A stretch of 33,527 nt of DNA from an uncultured Bacilli bacterium (GCA_944363575.1 CALVUJ010000010.1:83817-117343); one strand, 5' to 3'; shown: positions 1 through 9,762, counted from the first letter of the stretch. The notes: a model not told the origin generated them from the letters alone. Made by a program: numbers and translations.

Positions 1-1953
1 AATTTTATTAGGTATAGCGATAGGGTAGAGAGTTCTTTTAAAAAGTATGAGAAAGTTAAAGAATTAGTTTTTAAGTATAAAGATAGTAGAGATAGAGTTA
101 GGGAATTAAAAAAAGAGAGAAATGAATTATTAGTAAAGGTTAATGAGTGTGATAATAAGCTTAATGTTTTTAGGGCAAAGATTAATGATTGTAATATGCT
201 AGTTTCTTTTATTAAGCGGTTTAAGAATAATGAATACAAGTATGGTGAGTATGATGGCTATTTTAAAGTTTCTTTATTAAAAGGGTATGAAGAGATTATT
301 AAAGGGTGTAATTTAGAGAGTTCTAATTTTATTGATTACTTGAGGTATTTTATGTTGTGGTTTAAAGATGATTTGAAGTTTAATGAAAGGTATTTGAAGT
401 TTATTAATAGTAATAAAGAATTGTTGGATAATTATTGTAAAGAAAGTTTAGGTAGTGTTGAGGTTTATAAAGAAGAGAGTTTAAAGGTTAGTGGGGAAAA
501 AGATTTATTTTATAAGAAAATTAGGGAGTTAGGTAAGGTTATTAGTGGGGAGATGAGTGGTAAAGAAAACGAGTTTAGGGTTATTGATGATTATTTTGAT
601 GAATATTTTAGTAAAGTGATTGTGATTAATAAGAGACCTTTAGATGATGAGAAGTGTTTAGAGGTTATTTTAGAATATATTAGTGCAGAAAAAGAGAAGT
701 TTTTGAGAGAAGAGAAGAAGTATTTAGAGTATAAAGATATATATAAGGATGTTACTAATTTTATTAGTGAGCATAAAGAGGAGTTATTAGAGAGTACTCG
801 GGTTAAGTATACGAAATATCTTTTAAATAATAATGCGAATGTTTATAGTATTACTTGTAATGCTAATTCTAAGTATTTAGAGGAGAAGAATGAGTATTTA
901 AAGAAGTTAGGTTTAGGTAATATTGAGTTAAAGAATATTGATTTTGATGTGGTTATTATTGATGAGGTTAGTAAGGCTAATGGGGTAGAGTTGTTAATTC
1001 CTATTTTATATGGTAAGAGTATTATTTTGGTTGGTGATCATCGTCAGTTACCACCTTTATTTAAGTATAGGGAAAAGATGTTTGAGGATGTTAGTAAAGA
1101 GTTATTGATGAAGTATGAGAGTTTAGTAGAGAATAGTTTGTTTAAGGAGTTGTTTAAGAAAGCTCGTTTTAATAAGTATATGTTAGTTAATCAATATCGT
1201 AGTCATGAGCAGATTATGGATATCGTGAATATTTTTTATGATGATAAGTTAAGGCTAGGGAATAGTAAGGAGCAAAATGAGGCTAAGAGGCATTATTTGA
1301 ATGTTAGTAGTAATGGTTATAGTTTGTTTGAAGAAAACATTCATACTTATTGGTTTAATTCGCATTATGATAGTAATCGTTATGTTAGTTATGAAAAGAA
1401 AAGGAAGAAAGGGAGTATTGTTTCGACATCTTTTTATAATGAAGAGGAAATTTATTTAACGGGGAAAATTTTAAAGGCTTTAGATAAAGGGTATAAAGAA
1501 TTAATTGATACAGGTGAGCTTAAGGAAGCTTGTAGTGTTGGGGTTATTTCTTTGTATGGAGATCAGGTTAGTGAGTTAAAGAAAGAAGTTAGTAAGATGA
1601 AGTTTGAGGCTTTGAATTTCAATAAGAATAAGGTTTCAACAGTAGATGAGTTTCAGGGTAAGGAAGAAGATATTATTATTGTTAATTTTGTTAGGAATAA
1701 TCCTTTGTTTGAGGCAGGGGATTTTGTTAGGAAATTTGAGAGAATTAATGTAGCGTTATCAAGGGCTAGGAAGATGCTTATTATTGTAGGGAGTAAGCCG
1801 TTTTTTACTAGTTTAAATGTGAAGATGGAGAGTATGGATGATGATAGTGAAGTGACTACACGTAAGATTTATAAAGAGATTTATGAGCGGGTAATTGGAA
1901 AAATTGATGAACCTAATATTTATTTTAAAGAGGTGGTTAATGATGAAGATTAA
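1..1953 (+). CDS. SF1 DNA2/UPF1-like helicase, C-terminal part (5' end outside window)
   Basis: The reading frame is open from base 1, so the start and Walker A lie upstream. About 650 residues are visible. The first half is lysine/glutamate-rich and probably coiled coil. It is followed by a helicase core: a DEAG-like Walker B (VVIIDEVSKA, encoded near 950-980), the GDHRQLPP motif III, the NQYRSHEQI motif IV, then FQGKEEDIIIVNFVR and RINVALSRAR, which are motifs V and VI of AAA_12 superfamily 1 helicases such as DNA2, UPF1 and RecD-like proteins. Expected activity is ATP-dependent translocation on or unwinding of nucleic acid. Its stop overlaps the next gene by 11 bases, so the two are translationally coupled. 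Serine is almost always AGT, as in the rest of the operon. Family is confident; biological role is unknown. Confidence 0.85.
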   Translation, partial: NFIRYSDRVESSFKKYEKVKELVFKYKDSRDRVRELKKERNELLVKVNECDNKLNVFRAKINDCNMLVSFIKRFKNNEYKYGEYDGYFKVSLLKGYEEIIKGCNLESSNFIDYLRYFMLWFKDDLKFNERYLKFINSNKELLDNYCKESLGSVEVYKEESLKVSGEKDLFYKKIRELGKVISGEMSGKENEFRVIDDYFDEYFSKVIVINKRPLDDEKCLEVILEYISAEKEKFLREEKKYLEYKDIYKDVTNFISEHKEELLESTRVKYTKYLLNNNANVYSITCNANSKYLEEKNEYLKKLGLGNIELKNIDFDVVIIDEVSKANGVELLIPILYGKSIILVGDHRQLPPLFKYREKMFEDVSKELLMKYESLVENSLFKELFKKARFNKYMLVNQYRSHEQIMDIVNIFYDDKLRLGNSKEQNEAKRHYLNVSSNGYSLFEENIHTYWFNSHYDSNRYVSYEKKRKKGSIVSTSFYNEEEIYLTGKILKALDKGYKELIDTGELKEACSVGVISLYGDQVSELKKEVSKMKFEALNFNKNKVSTVDEFQGKEEDIIIVNFVRNNPLFEAGDFVRKFERINVALSRARKMLIIVGSKPFFTSLNVKMESMDDDSEVTTRKIYKEIYERVIGKIDEPNIYFKEVVNDED

Positions 1954-2908
1954 GGCTGTTTCTTTTAGTGATTTTAAGTGTGTAATAGAAGTTTATGAAA
2001 AGGAGAAGATGGATCTTTTTGTTTTTTTGTTAGTTAAAGTTATTGAGAAGGGTAGTGTTAAAACGTTTAAAGAAGTTTTGTTAGATTTAGATATTACGGA
2101 TGCTTTGCTTTATTTGTTTCAAAATAATTTTTATTATTTATTAGATAATAATTTGATTGTTAGTAAGAGTGATAGTGAGGATATTAGTGAGATTGTAGTT
2201 AATGATGTGAGTCTTAGTGATTTTGGGAAGTTATGTCTTAATAGTGGGTATGTTCCTAAGTACAAGGAGAGTATTAGTAAAAGAATTATTTACAATCCTT
2301 ACAAGGAAGAGTTTGTTAGTGATAATGTGGTTGTGGAAGATAGTAATGTAGTAGTTTATTCTTATGAGTTAGATTTTTTAAAGTTAATTAATAAGTATAA
2401 GAATGAGTTAGTGAATGTTAGTGATGATTTTGTGCTTAATTATCGTGAATTAGAAGCAAGTCCTTATTATTTTGAAGTTAAGAAGATTGATGATAAAAGT
2501 AGGGAGTGTTTAGAAAATAATAAGGTTATAGTAAATGATGATAAAGTTATTAATGATGATAAGAAAGAGTTTTTAAGTAGTAATTTTAAGTGTAAGTTAT
2601 TTTATGGAGTGGAGAGTAAGTTAGTTAATAGTGATTATTATTTACTTGTTAGTGAAGATGAGAAGTTTAAGGTTCAGGGTAATAAGGTTTATATAGAGGA
2701 TATTGTTAGTGATTTTAGGAATTTTTCTTTTGTAGATTTAGGTGAGTTAGAGAGTATTGGGTATAATGTTTGTAGGGATGAAGTTGGTTCTTGTATAGAG
2801 AGAATTAAATTGAAGAATTATAAGGGAGATATTAAAAAATATTTACTTAGAAATAAGGATAAGTATAAGGATAGTAGAGTTATTGATGAGATTATTGATT
2901 TGTTGTAG
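1943..2908 (+). CDS. hypothetical protein in helicase/DnaJ-like operon
   Basis: This is a 321-residue protein without signal peptide or membrane segment that I do not recognise. The chosen ATG sits six bases after an AGGTGG ribosome site inside the end of the helicase gene; another in-frame ATG lies one codon upstream at 1940. The first 60 residues look helical. A segment ending in SLSDFGKLCLNSGYVP faintly recalls the winged-helix-like accessory subunits found beside large helicases, but this is only an impression. It is acidic and rich in aspartate, serine and lysine. Coupling to the helicase upstream and the DnaJ-like gene twelve bases downstream suggests the three work together. Confidence 0.75.
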   Translation: MKIKAVSFSDFKCVIEVYEKEKMDLFVFLLVKVIEKGSVKTFKEVLLDLDITDALLYLFQNNFYYLLDNNLIVSKSDSEDISEIVVNDVSLSDFGKLCLNSGYVPKYKESISKRIIYNPYKEEFVSDNVVVEDSNVVVYSYELDFLKLINKYKNELVNVSDDFVLNYRELEASPYYFEVKKIDDKSRECLENNKVIVNDDKVINDDKKEFLSSNFKCKLFYGVESKLVNSDYYLLVSEDEKFKVQGNKVYIEDIVSDFRNFSFVDLGELESIGYNVCRDEVGSCIERIKLKNYKGDIKKYLLRNKDKYKDSRVIDEIIDLL

Positions 2909-2920
2909 GGGGTGTGAAGG

Positions 2921-4351
2921 ATGGATAGTTATGATATTTTAGGTGTTAGTAGTAATGCATCAAATAAGGAAATTGAAGTAGCATATGAAGATTTAAAGAA
3001 AAAGTATGATCCTTTTTTTAATACATCCATTCATGCTTATAAGAAATATAGGGAGATTTTAAGGGCTTATGAGAATATAAAAGATGAAAAGAGAAGGGAA
3101 ATGTATTCTTTAAAGGATGATGATAGAGAGGTTGTTTTAGGTAAAGAAGAGTATCTTTTATATGATTATAATGAGGTTAAAGAGGAAGTAAAGATTGATT
3201 TTAGTAAGGTTAGTGAGATAGGTAGTGTTTATTATGAAGATGTGATTGTTGAGAGAGATCTTAGTTATTTATATTATTTATTAAATTTAAAGGTTAGTGT
3301 TTGTTATGAGAAAATAGTTAAGTGTGAAGAGTGTAAAGAGTTTGTGAAGTGTCCTGTTTGTGAGGGGAAGAAAGTTGTATGGTATGAGGAGAGAATGGTT
3401 TGGTGTCCTAAATGTCATGGTAAGGGGGAAGTTAGTAGCCATTGCTTAGAGTGTGATGATAAAGGTGTTCATTTAGTTAAAGATATGGTTTCTTTTTATG
3501 TTGATAGTGATATGAAAGAGTTTAAGGGGCAAGGTAACGAGTATTTTGATGGGTTTAAGTCAAATGTTAGAGTTAGTTTTAATTTTTATGATAAAGATAA
3601 TATTAAGGTAGAGGATGATACTATTTTCATTAAATATTATTTAAATAAAAGGGAGACTAAAGAAGGGGTTAATAAAGAGTTTGTTAGTGAAGATGGGGCT
3701 TTTAAGTTAGAGGTTTCTCCGTTTGTAGAAAATGAGTATAAGAAAGAAATTGTTTTTAAAGGAAAGAAATTAGTATTTGTTTTTTACAATGATTTATATA
3801 TGGGCGAAGATAAGAAATATTATTTGTTTGTTAATAGAGATAAGGAGTTTGTGTATTTTAATGATGATTATAGTTTGGTTAGTTTGAAGAAAGATGATGA
3901 GTATTTTAGGGAAGTAAAGTTGAGTAATGAGGTTATTATTGAGGATTATGGTGAAGTAGGTAAGTATGGGGGGAAGAATGGTAATTTAGTTGTTGAGGTT
4001 AGGTATTGGAAGAAGGATTTACAGTATGTTAAGGATGTAAAAGAGATAGAGACTAGTAGAGTTTTTAATTTGTTAGGTGGTAAGGTAGGTAGTGTTTATC
4101 ATTTTGGGTTTAAGGGTAGTAACTATTTATTAAAAAGAGATGATGGTTATTATTTGTTGAGTGGTAATAGTAAGTTTAAAAGAAAGCTTAAAGATTATTT
4201 TTTGTTTAGGGTTATTGGTGTGCTTTTATGGGTTTTGATACCGTGTCTTATGTTGTTTATTCCTTATAGTTTTGCGTTTTATATTAGTTTAATAAGTAGT
4301 CTGGTTGTTTATTTTGTGATTGTTAATTTGTTAATGGAAGTGGAGGTGTAA
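2921..4351 (+). CDS. membrane-anchored DnaJ-like zinc-finger protein with degenerate J domain
   Basis: The 476-residue protein starts with a J-like domain (MDSYDILGVSSNASNKEIE, about residues 1-65), but the HPD tripeptide that stimulates Hsp70 is replaced by YDP at 29-31. Residues 135-178 carry four CxxC motifs (CEEC, CPVC, CPKC, CLEC), two of them followed by DnaJ-type glycines, matching the cysteine-rich region of type I DnaJ. A beta-rich C-terminal region follows, then two hydrophobic segments in the last 50 residues, so the protein is probably tethered to the membrane with the J and zinc domains in the cytosol. It lies 12 bases after the hypothetical gene and 2 bases before the surface-protein gene. 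Loss of HPD suggests an adaptor role and not a standard Hsp70 co-chaperone; this is inference. Confidence 0.8.
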   Translation: MDSYDILGVSSNASNKEIEVAYEDLKKKYDPFFNTSIHAYKKYREILRAYENIKDEKRREMYSLKDDDREVVLGKEEYLLYDYNEVKEEVKIDFSKVSEIGSVYYEDVIVERDLSYLYYLLNLKVSVCYEKIVKCEECKEFVKCPVCEGKKVVWYEERMVWCPKCHGKGEVSSHCLECDDKGVHLVKDMVSFYVDSDMKEFKGQGNEYFDGFKSNVRVSFNFYDKDNIKVEDDTIFIKYYLNKRETKEGVNKEFVSEDGAFKLEVSPFVENEYKKEIVFKGKKLVFVFYNDLYMGEDKKYYLFVNRDKEFVYFNDDYSLVSLKKDDEYFREVKLSNEVIIEDYGEVGKYGGKNGNLVVEVRYWKKDLQYVKDVKEIETSRVFNLLGGKVGSVYHFGFKGSNYLLKRDDGYYLLSGNSKFKRKLKDYFLFRVIGVLLWVLIPCLMLFIPYSFAFYISLISSLVVYFVIVNLLMEVEV

Positions 4352-4353
4352 GG

Positions 4354-6822
4354 ATGAGTAAGGTTAAATATGTTTTGATTGGGTGTTTAGTTTTTCTTAT
4401 ATCTTTATTTCTTTTTAATGATAGAGTAGAGGCTAAAGTTAGTGAAAACAGTTCTTTTAAAATAGAGGTTGGTAGTGATAAATTGCCTGTTTATTATTCT
4501 TTGGAGAGTGCTGTAGAAGGTGAGAGTACAACTGTTAAGGAAAGGATGCATTTTTTAGTTACTTTAACAGGGGTTAGCGATACTTCAAAAAGTTATAGGT
4601 GGACGCATCAATTGTGTTATAAAATTGTTGGTGGAGAAGAAGTGTGTGAAGTTGATGTGATGGGTAAGGACCAAGAGGGAGATAATGGTATTGATATTAC
4701 TAGTGAGGGAGTTTATTCTTATTATTTTTCAGATGATGATATGGCTTTTTATAGTGATACATTAGAGTTTGAATATATTACTTTTAAAAATAGTTTTGTT
4801 AGTTTAGAAGAAGGAAGTAGTGAGAGTTTTTCTTTAGATGATATTACTTTTTTGAGTGATGAAATTGATTATAAGTATGTTTTTGATATTAATATTAGTT
4901 ATGCAGAAAATGAAGGAAGAAAATATGTTAAAAATTATTATAGTAGTGATGATGATAAAGTGTATGTAGGGGCTACTTTTTTAAACAATATCGGGTCTAG
5001 TTTAAGTTTAGATGGAGCTCCAACATATAAGATTGTTAATGAAGTGTGTGTAGGAGATAATTTGTGCGTAAGTGAATCTTTTGATAAAGTTAATAATGAG
5101 CAGATTGATATTACCCCTTATATTGGCAATATTACCTTTTATTATTCAAGTGATAAATTATTGTATGTTAATAATGAGATTAATTATAAGTTTGCTAGTT
5201 ATAAGACAACTTTAGTGTGTTTAACTAATTGTGAAGGTAGAAGGATTAGTAGTGAAATTGTTATTAATGAAGATACTTACTATTTTGATTATACTGATCC
5301 TGTGATTGATAGTAGTAATACGAGTATACCGGTAGTGGAGGAGTATGTTAAAGATGTTGAAATAAAGATTAGTTATAATGATAGTGATAGTGGGATTGAT
5401 AGCGATTTATTATATTATTCATTAGCACAGTCTTTTTATGGTGATTCATGTGTTTGGGTAACGAATACTACGAGTAAACCATATGAAAATGGTGTGAGTT
5501 TTAAGATTGGTGAAGGGCTTAGTGGTACTTGGTGTTTTAGGTATCAAACATATGATAAGAATGGTAATTATTATGTGAGTGATTATTATGTTTATAAGTT
5601 TGATAATAGTGGACCTAGTATGAGTTTAGAGAATAGTTATGATAGTAGTAAGTATTATAATGATGTAGAGTTAAGTCCTGTTTTTAGTGATGTTTATGTG
5701 GGAGTTAAGGAAACTTATTATTTATGGAGTAGGGAGGTTATTAGTGAGAGTGATTATTATTTAGTTAAAGAGAATGGTGCTTTATATAGTGATGGTGTTA
5801 ACATGGATAGTTTAGAGGATGGTAGTTATTACTTGTATTTTTTAAGTTATGATAATTTAGATAATTATAAGTTTTATGATGTTGGTCAGTTTAATCTTGA
5901 TACGATAGGGTTAAGTAGAAGTGATATTGAGTTTAGTGTTTATGATGTTAGTGATGATACTTATAGTAGTATAGGTAAGATAGAGATTAGGGTTAGTGAA
6001 ATGGCTAATGATGAGGAGTTTAAGTGTGGCTTCTTTAATAGTAGTAAAGTGAACATTAGCGATTTAGTTTTTTCTTGTTATAATAATCAAAAGATGAGTA
6101 TTCCTACGGGATTAGAGGGAGAGTATTCGCTTTGGGTATATGTTCATGATAGGGCTAGTAACTATTCTTTATTTTCTTTAATGGATAATTTAAAGGTTGA
6201 TACAAGAGGTCCTGTTGTTAGTAGTGAGATTTTATATGATGATGATTCGTATAGATTAGTTAATGAGATTAGACTTAGTTTAGAGGATTTGAGTTCTGTT
6301 AATGTGGTTAAGTATGGGTGGTTTTTGACTTCTGTGAATGTTATTAGTAGTGATTTGGTTAATGATTATAATGAGGTTATTAATTATCCAAAAGATTTAT
6401 ATGGAGAGTATAAATTGTATATTAGAGCATTAGATAATTTAGGGAATGAGAGTTTTATTTCTTTAGATAAAGTATTTAAAATAGATACGATGAAAATTAA
6501 TATTAGTTTAGTAGGAGAAGATACGATTACTATTTTAAAAGGGCAAAATTATCGTGATTTAGGGGCATATGCGTATAAGGGTCAACTTGGTAGTACCCGT
6601 GATAGCGAAGTAACAGTTAGTGGTGAAGTTGACACCTCTAAAGCTGGTATTTATTATCTTACTTATGAAAGTGGAGAAGGAGATTTATTAGTTAAGGTTA
6701 CTCGTAAGGTTGTTGTTAAGGATGATGCATGGTTAGTAGTTACAAGTATTAGTTTATTTACTTTGGGTTTGTTATTTGTTTGTGTAAGGTTATTTTTTAG
6801 GAAAAATAAGGAGCATGTATAA
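4354..6822 (+). CDS. large surface protein with tandem Ig-like repeats and DUF5011-like domain
   Basis: The 822-residue protein begins with a signal peptide (MSKVKYVLIGCLVFLISLFL, cleavage probably near EAK) and ends with one hydrophobic anchor and a short basic tail (FFRKNKEHV), giving a type I membrane topology with nearly everything outside. From about residue 320 to 715 there are roughly four repeats of 85-95 residues. Each has a pattern like G-x-Y-x-L-Y/W-x-x-x-x-D followed by a K/N-x-D-T-x-G-P linker, typical of bacterial Ig-like modules. The last 80 residues before the anchor resemble DUF5011 (ILKGQNYRDLGAYAY, then AGIYYLTY). Several cysteine pairs could form disulfides. Start is the ATG right after the upstream stop. 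Role unknown; adhesion or envelope sensing is plausible. Confidence 0.8.
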   Translation: MSKVKYVLIGCLVFLISLFLFNDRVEAKVSENSSFKIEVGSDKLPVYYSLESAVEGESTTVKERMHFLVTLTGVSDTSKSYRWTHQLCYKIVGGEEVCEVDVMGKDQEGDNGIDITSEGVYSYYFSDDDMAFYSDTLEFEYITFKNSFVSLEEGSSESFSLDDITFLSDEIDYKYVFDINISYAENEGRKYVKNYYSSDDDKVYVGATFLNNIGSSLSLDGAPTYKIVNEVCVGDNLCVSESFDKVNNEQIDITPYIGNITFYYSSDKLLYVNNEINYKFASYKTTLVCLTNCEGRRISSEIVINEDTYYFDYTDPVIDSSNTSIPVVEEYVKDVEIKISYNDSDSGIDSDLLYYSLAQSFYGDSCVWVTNTTSKPYENGVSFKIGEGLSGTWCFRYQTYDKNGNYYVSDYYVYKFDNSGPSMSLENSYDSSKYYNDVELSPVFSDVYVGVKETYYLWSREVISESDYYLVKENGALYSDGVNMDSLEDGSYYLYFLSYDNLDNYKFYDVGQFNLDTIGLSRSDIEFSVYDVSDDTYSSIGKIEIRVSEMANDEEFKCGFFNSSKVNISDLVFSCYNNQKMSIPTGLEGEYSLWVYVHDRASNYSLFSLMDNLKVDTRGPVVSSEILYDDDSYRLVNEIRLSLEDLSSVNVVKYGWFLTSVNVISSDLVNDYNEVINYPKDLYGEYKLYIRALDNLGNESFISLDKVFKIDTMKINISLVGEDTITILKGQNYRDLGAYAYKGQLGSTRDSEVTVSGEVDTSKAGIYYLTYESGEGDLLVKVTRKVVVKDDAWLVVTSISLFTLGLLFVCVRLFFRKNKEHV

Positions 6823-6831
6823 AATTTGTTG

Positions 6832-6860
6832 TTGGCAAGGTAGTAATTTAATGATAGAAT
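6832..6860 (+). promoter_or_regulatory. sigma-A type promoter before the transglutaminase-like gene
   Basis: TTGGCA (6832-6837) and TAGAAT (6855-6860) are separated by 17 bases. They lie in the short gap after the Ig-repeat gene, about 30 bases before the GTG start. This suggests that the helicase operon ends at 6822. Confidence 0.5.
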
Positions 6861-6888
6861 AATACTGCAGTTAAAAGAGGGATGTTTT

Positions 6889-8505
6889 GTGGCTATTGTT
6901 AAAATGAATCAAAAAATAGAAAAGGATCTTGATAGAAAAGTAGATGATGGTGAAAAGATTGTTTTAGAGTTTGAGGGTAATGATACATCTAAGGTTTTTG
7001 ATTTGGAATATGTAAAGAACTATTTAAGTAATAGTGATAGTTTAAATTGTGATTATGATATTGTTTATGTTTTTGATGAAAAGTTTATTGTGGACACTGA
7101 TATGTGTAAGGAATTAGAAAAAATTGATAATTATTTAAGAGAAAGAGGAAAAGAGTTACTTGTTAGATCAAAGGAAGATATTGCAAGTGCTTATGGGTTT
7201 AGGCTTACTTTAAATGCGAATAGGAAATTAGATGAGGTAGCTAATAAAATTAAGAATGCGACAACTTGTATTGACGGAAGAGAAAGATCTTTATCAACTT
7301 ATGAGAAGTTTATGTTGGTTTATGAATACGTTACTGATTATGTTTATAATGAGGGTGATGATTATTCACATGAGACTACTAGCCACTGGATTCCTGTTAT
7401 TGAGGGAGATAAGATTGTTTGTGTAGGTTATGCTTCGTTATTAAAGGCTTTATGTAATAGGGTGTTTGATGATAAAGATTTAGTGGCTTTTAATCAAACA
7501 GTTACTATTTATAATGATAATGAAGAAGTGGTAGGTAGTCATGAGAGTAATTATGTGTATTTAAAAGATGATAAATATGGGATAGATGGTTTTTATTATG
7601 TGGATGCTTGTTGGGATGCCGTTAGTGAACATAGTAATGATAAGCCTTTTTCCTATTGTTGTATTCCTTTGAAAGATGTTTTAAATGAGAGAAGTTGTAT
7701 TTTAAAGATTAAAGATGGAATGGTAATGTATTATTTGAAAAAACAGTTGGGTGATTTTGAAGAGTTAGATAAAGAGATTGAAATATTATTTTCAAATAAC
7801 GTTTTTATAAAGAGTAATAATAAAGATTTTTTGAAATATTGTTTGAATAATTTTAATGTTAAGCTTAATGAATATGATGTTTTTAAGGAATTAGAGAAGT
7901 TATTTTCTTTTAATGAGAGCATTGATAAAAAGACGAAGTCGATTGTTAATAAGTATAAAAAAGTTTTGAAAAGATATGAGAATGTGAGAGTGCCTAAGTT
8001 ATTTATGAATGAGTTAATTAAGAATTTAGGGATTGAAAAGGAAATTAAGTTATTGAATGAAGGTTATATTGATGAAAAGGTAATTGTTAAAATTGGGGAT
8101 GCTTTTTTGAATAATTCAGAGATGTTAGATGGTATTTTGAATATTAATAATGAATATGAGATGGGAGAATTTAATTTTAGTGAATTTATTATTAATATTG
8201 CGACGATGAGTGATATGGATAATAATAAAATGAAGAATAGTTATGTTAAAAGAAAAGAGATTGATGAGGGGAATAAAAGTATTTTCTATGATGAGATATT
8301 AAAGAAAGGTGATGTAAGATCTATTCCTTTGGAGGCTATTAGTAATTCTTTTAGAATTGTAGGAGAGAAGAAAGGTTTAGTAGGTAAAGAGTTAGATGAA
8401 TATGTAGATAGAAGGCTTTTAAGTTCTGTAGAGAAATTTAAACTTAATTTTAATTATAATAAATGTGTTCATTGTTTTGGAAATGTTTGTAGTTTTAGGA
8501 GATAA
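6889..8505 (+). CDS. cytosolic transglutaminase-like cysteine protein
   Basis: The 538-residue protein has no signal peptide. A transglutaminase-like fold is indicated by an ordered Cys-His-Asp triad: C178 in KIVCVGYASLLKAL, H218 in SHESNYVYL, and D239 in YYVDACWD, matching the family's CxGYA, HxWN and DxxWD patterns. The Trp of HxWN is Ser here. Such proteins are usually cysteine proteases or amidases, less often crosslinking enzymes. The C-terminal half is helical and charged and ends with a CVHC...C cluster that might bind metal. Start is GTG at 6889, preceded by AGAGGGA at good spacing; the next in-frame ATG is five codons later. It has its own promoter. The substrate cannot be told. Confidence 0.7.
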   Translation: MAIVKMNQKIEKDLDRKVDDGEKIVLEFEGNDTSKVFDLEYVKNYLSNSDSLNCDYDIVYVFDEKFIVDTDMCKELEKIDNYLRERGKELLVRSKEDIASAYGFRLTLNANRKLDEVANKIKNATTCIDGRERSLSTYEKFMLVYEYVTDYVYNEGDDYSHETTSHWIPVIEGDKIVCVGYASLLKALCNRVFDDKDLVAFNQTVTIYNDNEEVVGSHESNYVYLKDDKYGIDGFYYVDACWDAVSEHSNDKPFSYCCIPLKDVLNERSCILKIKDGMVMYYLKKQLGDFEELDKEIEILFSNNVFIKSNNKDFLKYCLNNFNVKLNEYDVFKELEKLFSFNESIDKKTKSIVNKYKKVLKRYENVRVPKLFMNELIKNLGIEKEIKLLNEGYIDEKVIVKIGDAFLNNSEMLDGILNINNEYEMGEFNFSEFIINIATMSDMDNNKMKNSYVKRKEIDEGNKSIFYDEILKKGDVRSIPLEAISNSFRIVGEKKGLVGKELDEYVDRRLLSSVEKFKLNFNYNKCVHCFGNVCSFRR

Positions 8506-8568
8506 AAGTTAGTGATTTTAATGAAAAAAGGCTAGTTACGTGATAATATTTTATTGGAGAGTGATAGA

Positions 8569-9762
8569 ATGTTATTATCGTTTCAAGTGGATGGATATAA
8601 GTTGTTTGATCAAAAAGTGTGTTTTTCAATGCATGCGTTAGGTAAGTTTAAGAGATTGCAAGAAAATGTTTATACTCAAAAAATAGGTAGCAAGAATTAT
8701 CATGTGTTGAAGAGTGCGGTTATATATGGGCCTAATAATTCGGGTAAGACGACATTTATTAAGGCTATAGGAGCTTTAAAGCGTATTGTAGAAGATGAGT
8801 GTATTAATGAGATTACAAAAGATAATTTGAATTTTAATTTTTTTGATAATAGAAGAAATATTAATTATGAAATAGAATTTATTAGTGAGAGTAATCATTA
8901 TGTATATGAATTATCTTTTAGTGAGAAAAATGAGATAACTAATGAAGTTTTATTTGTTAATGGGAAAAAGATTTTGGATAGATATGGAAAGAATTGTAAA
9001 GATATTAGTCAGGTTATAGAGTTGTTGGGGCATTATAAAGATAAGCTTATGGTTACTTGTTTGCCTAAAAAATATATGATTTATTATGAAGAATTTAAGA
9101 TTTTTTTTAATAAGTTATTAATCCTTCAGTATACCGAAAATAATGTTCAGCCTACTTTAGATATGTTAAATGATATAAAGTATAGTAAAGATTTTATGGA
9201 GTTAATATCGCATTCAGATACGAATATTAAAAAAATGAAAATTAATAAAAATATTGATGCAGAAACTTTTTCTTATGTTCCTAAAGATGTAGCAGAGTAT
9301 TTGAAGTTAGAGTCTACTTATGAAAAGAATGGGAGGAGTTTTACTTTTCCTTCTATTTTAGTTGATTCAGTGGGTACTAAAAAGTTAATAGTGTATGCTA
9401 GTTATATATTGAAGGCTTTAAGAGAAAAAATGACTTTAGTTGTGGATGAGTTGGATTCTAGTTGGCATACTTTACTTACGCGTAATATTTTTGCTTTGTT
9501 TAATAGTGTTAGTAATTCTAGGGCACAGATTATTGCTTCTTGTCATGATTTACTTCTTTTAGATGATGAGCATATGTTTAGGAGAGATCAAATATGGTTT
9601 ACTTATAAAGATAAGCAAGGGACTTATTTTTATAGTTTAGCTGATTTTAAGTTGGATGCTAGTGAGAAGCAAGGGATGGTTATGGCTAATTATTTAAAGG
9701 GTAAATATGGGGCTTTACCATATCCAATGATGGGAGAAGTTTTTGATGATGAGAGTAAGTAA
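8569..9762 (+). CDS. AAA_21-type ATPase of an AbiL/RloA-like defense pair
   Basis: The 397-residue protein starts MLLSFQVDGYKLF, the usual opening of AAA_21/OLD-like ATPases (MLLSFxVxNFxSF). Walker A is GPNNSGKT at about residues 54-61, Walker B is TLVVDELDSS near 300, and IIASCHDLLLL near 340 is the sensor or H-loop of ABC-type ATPases. The open frame extends upstream to a TTG at 8554, but the ATG at 8569 is seven bases after GGAGAG and fits the family. The next gene overlaps it by 17 bases. Paired with an RloB-like TOPRIM protein, it matches the AbiLi/RloA partner, expected to sense infection and control the toxin-like partner. PARIS (AriA/AriB) has the same logic but a larger DUF4435 partner. 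Confidence 0.8.
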   Translation: MLLSFQVDGYKLFDQKVCFSMHALGKFKRLQENVYTQKIGSKNYHVLKSAVIYGPNNSGKTTFIKAIGALKRIVEDECINEITKDNLNFNFFDNRRNINYEIEFISESNHYVYELSFSEKNEITNEVLFVNGKKILDRYGKNCKDISQVIELLGHYKDKLMVTCLPKKYMIYYEEFKIFFNKLLILQYTENNVQPTLDMLNDIKYSKDFMELISHSDTNIKKMKINKNIDAETFSYVPKDVAEYLKLESTYEKNGRSFTFPSILVDSVGTKKLIVYASYILKALREKMTLVVDELDSSWHTLLTRNIFALFNSVSNSRAQIIASCHDLLLLDDEHMFRRDQIWFTYKDKQGTYFYSLADFKLDASEKQGMVMANYLKGKYGALPYPMMGEVFDDESK

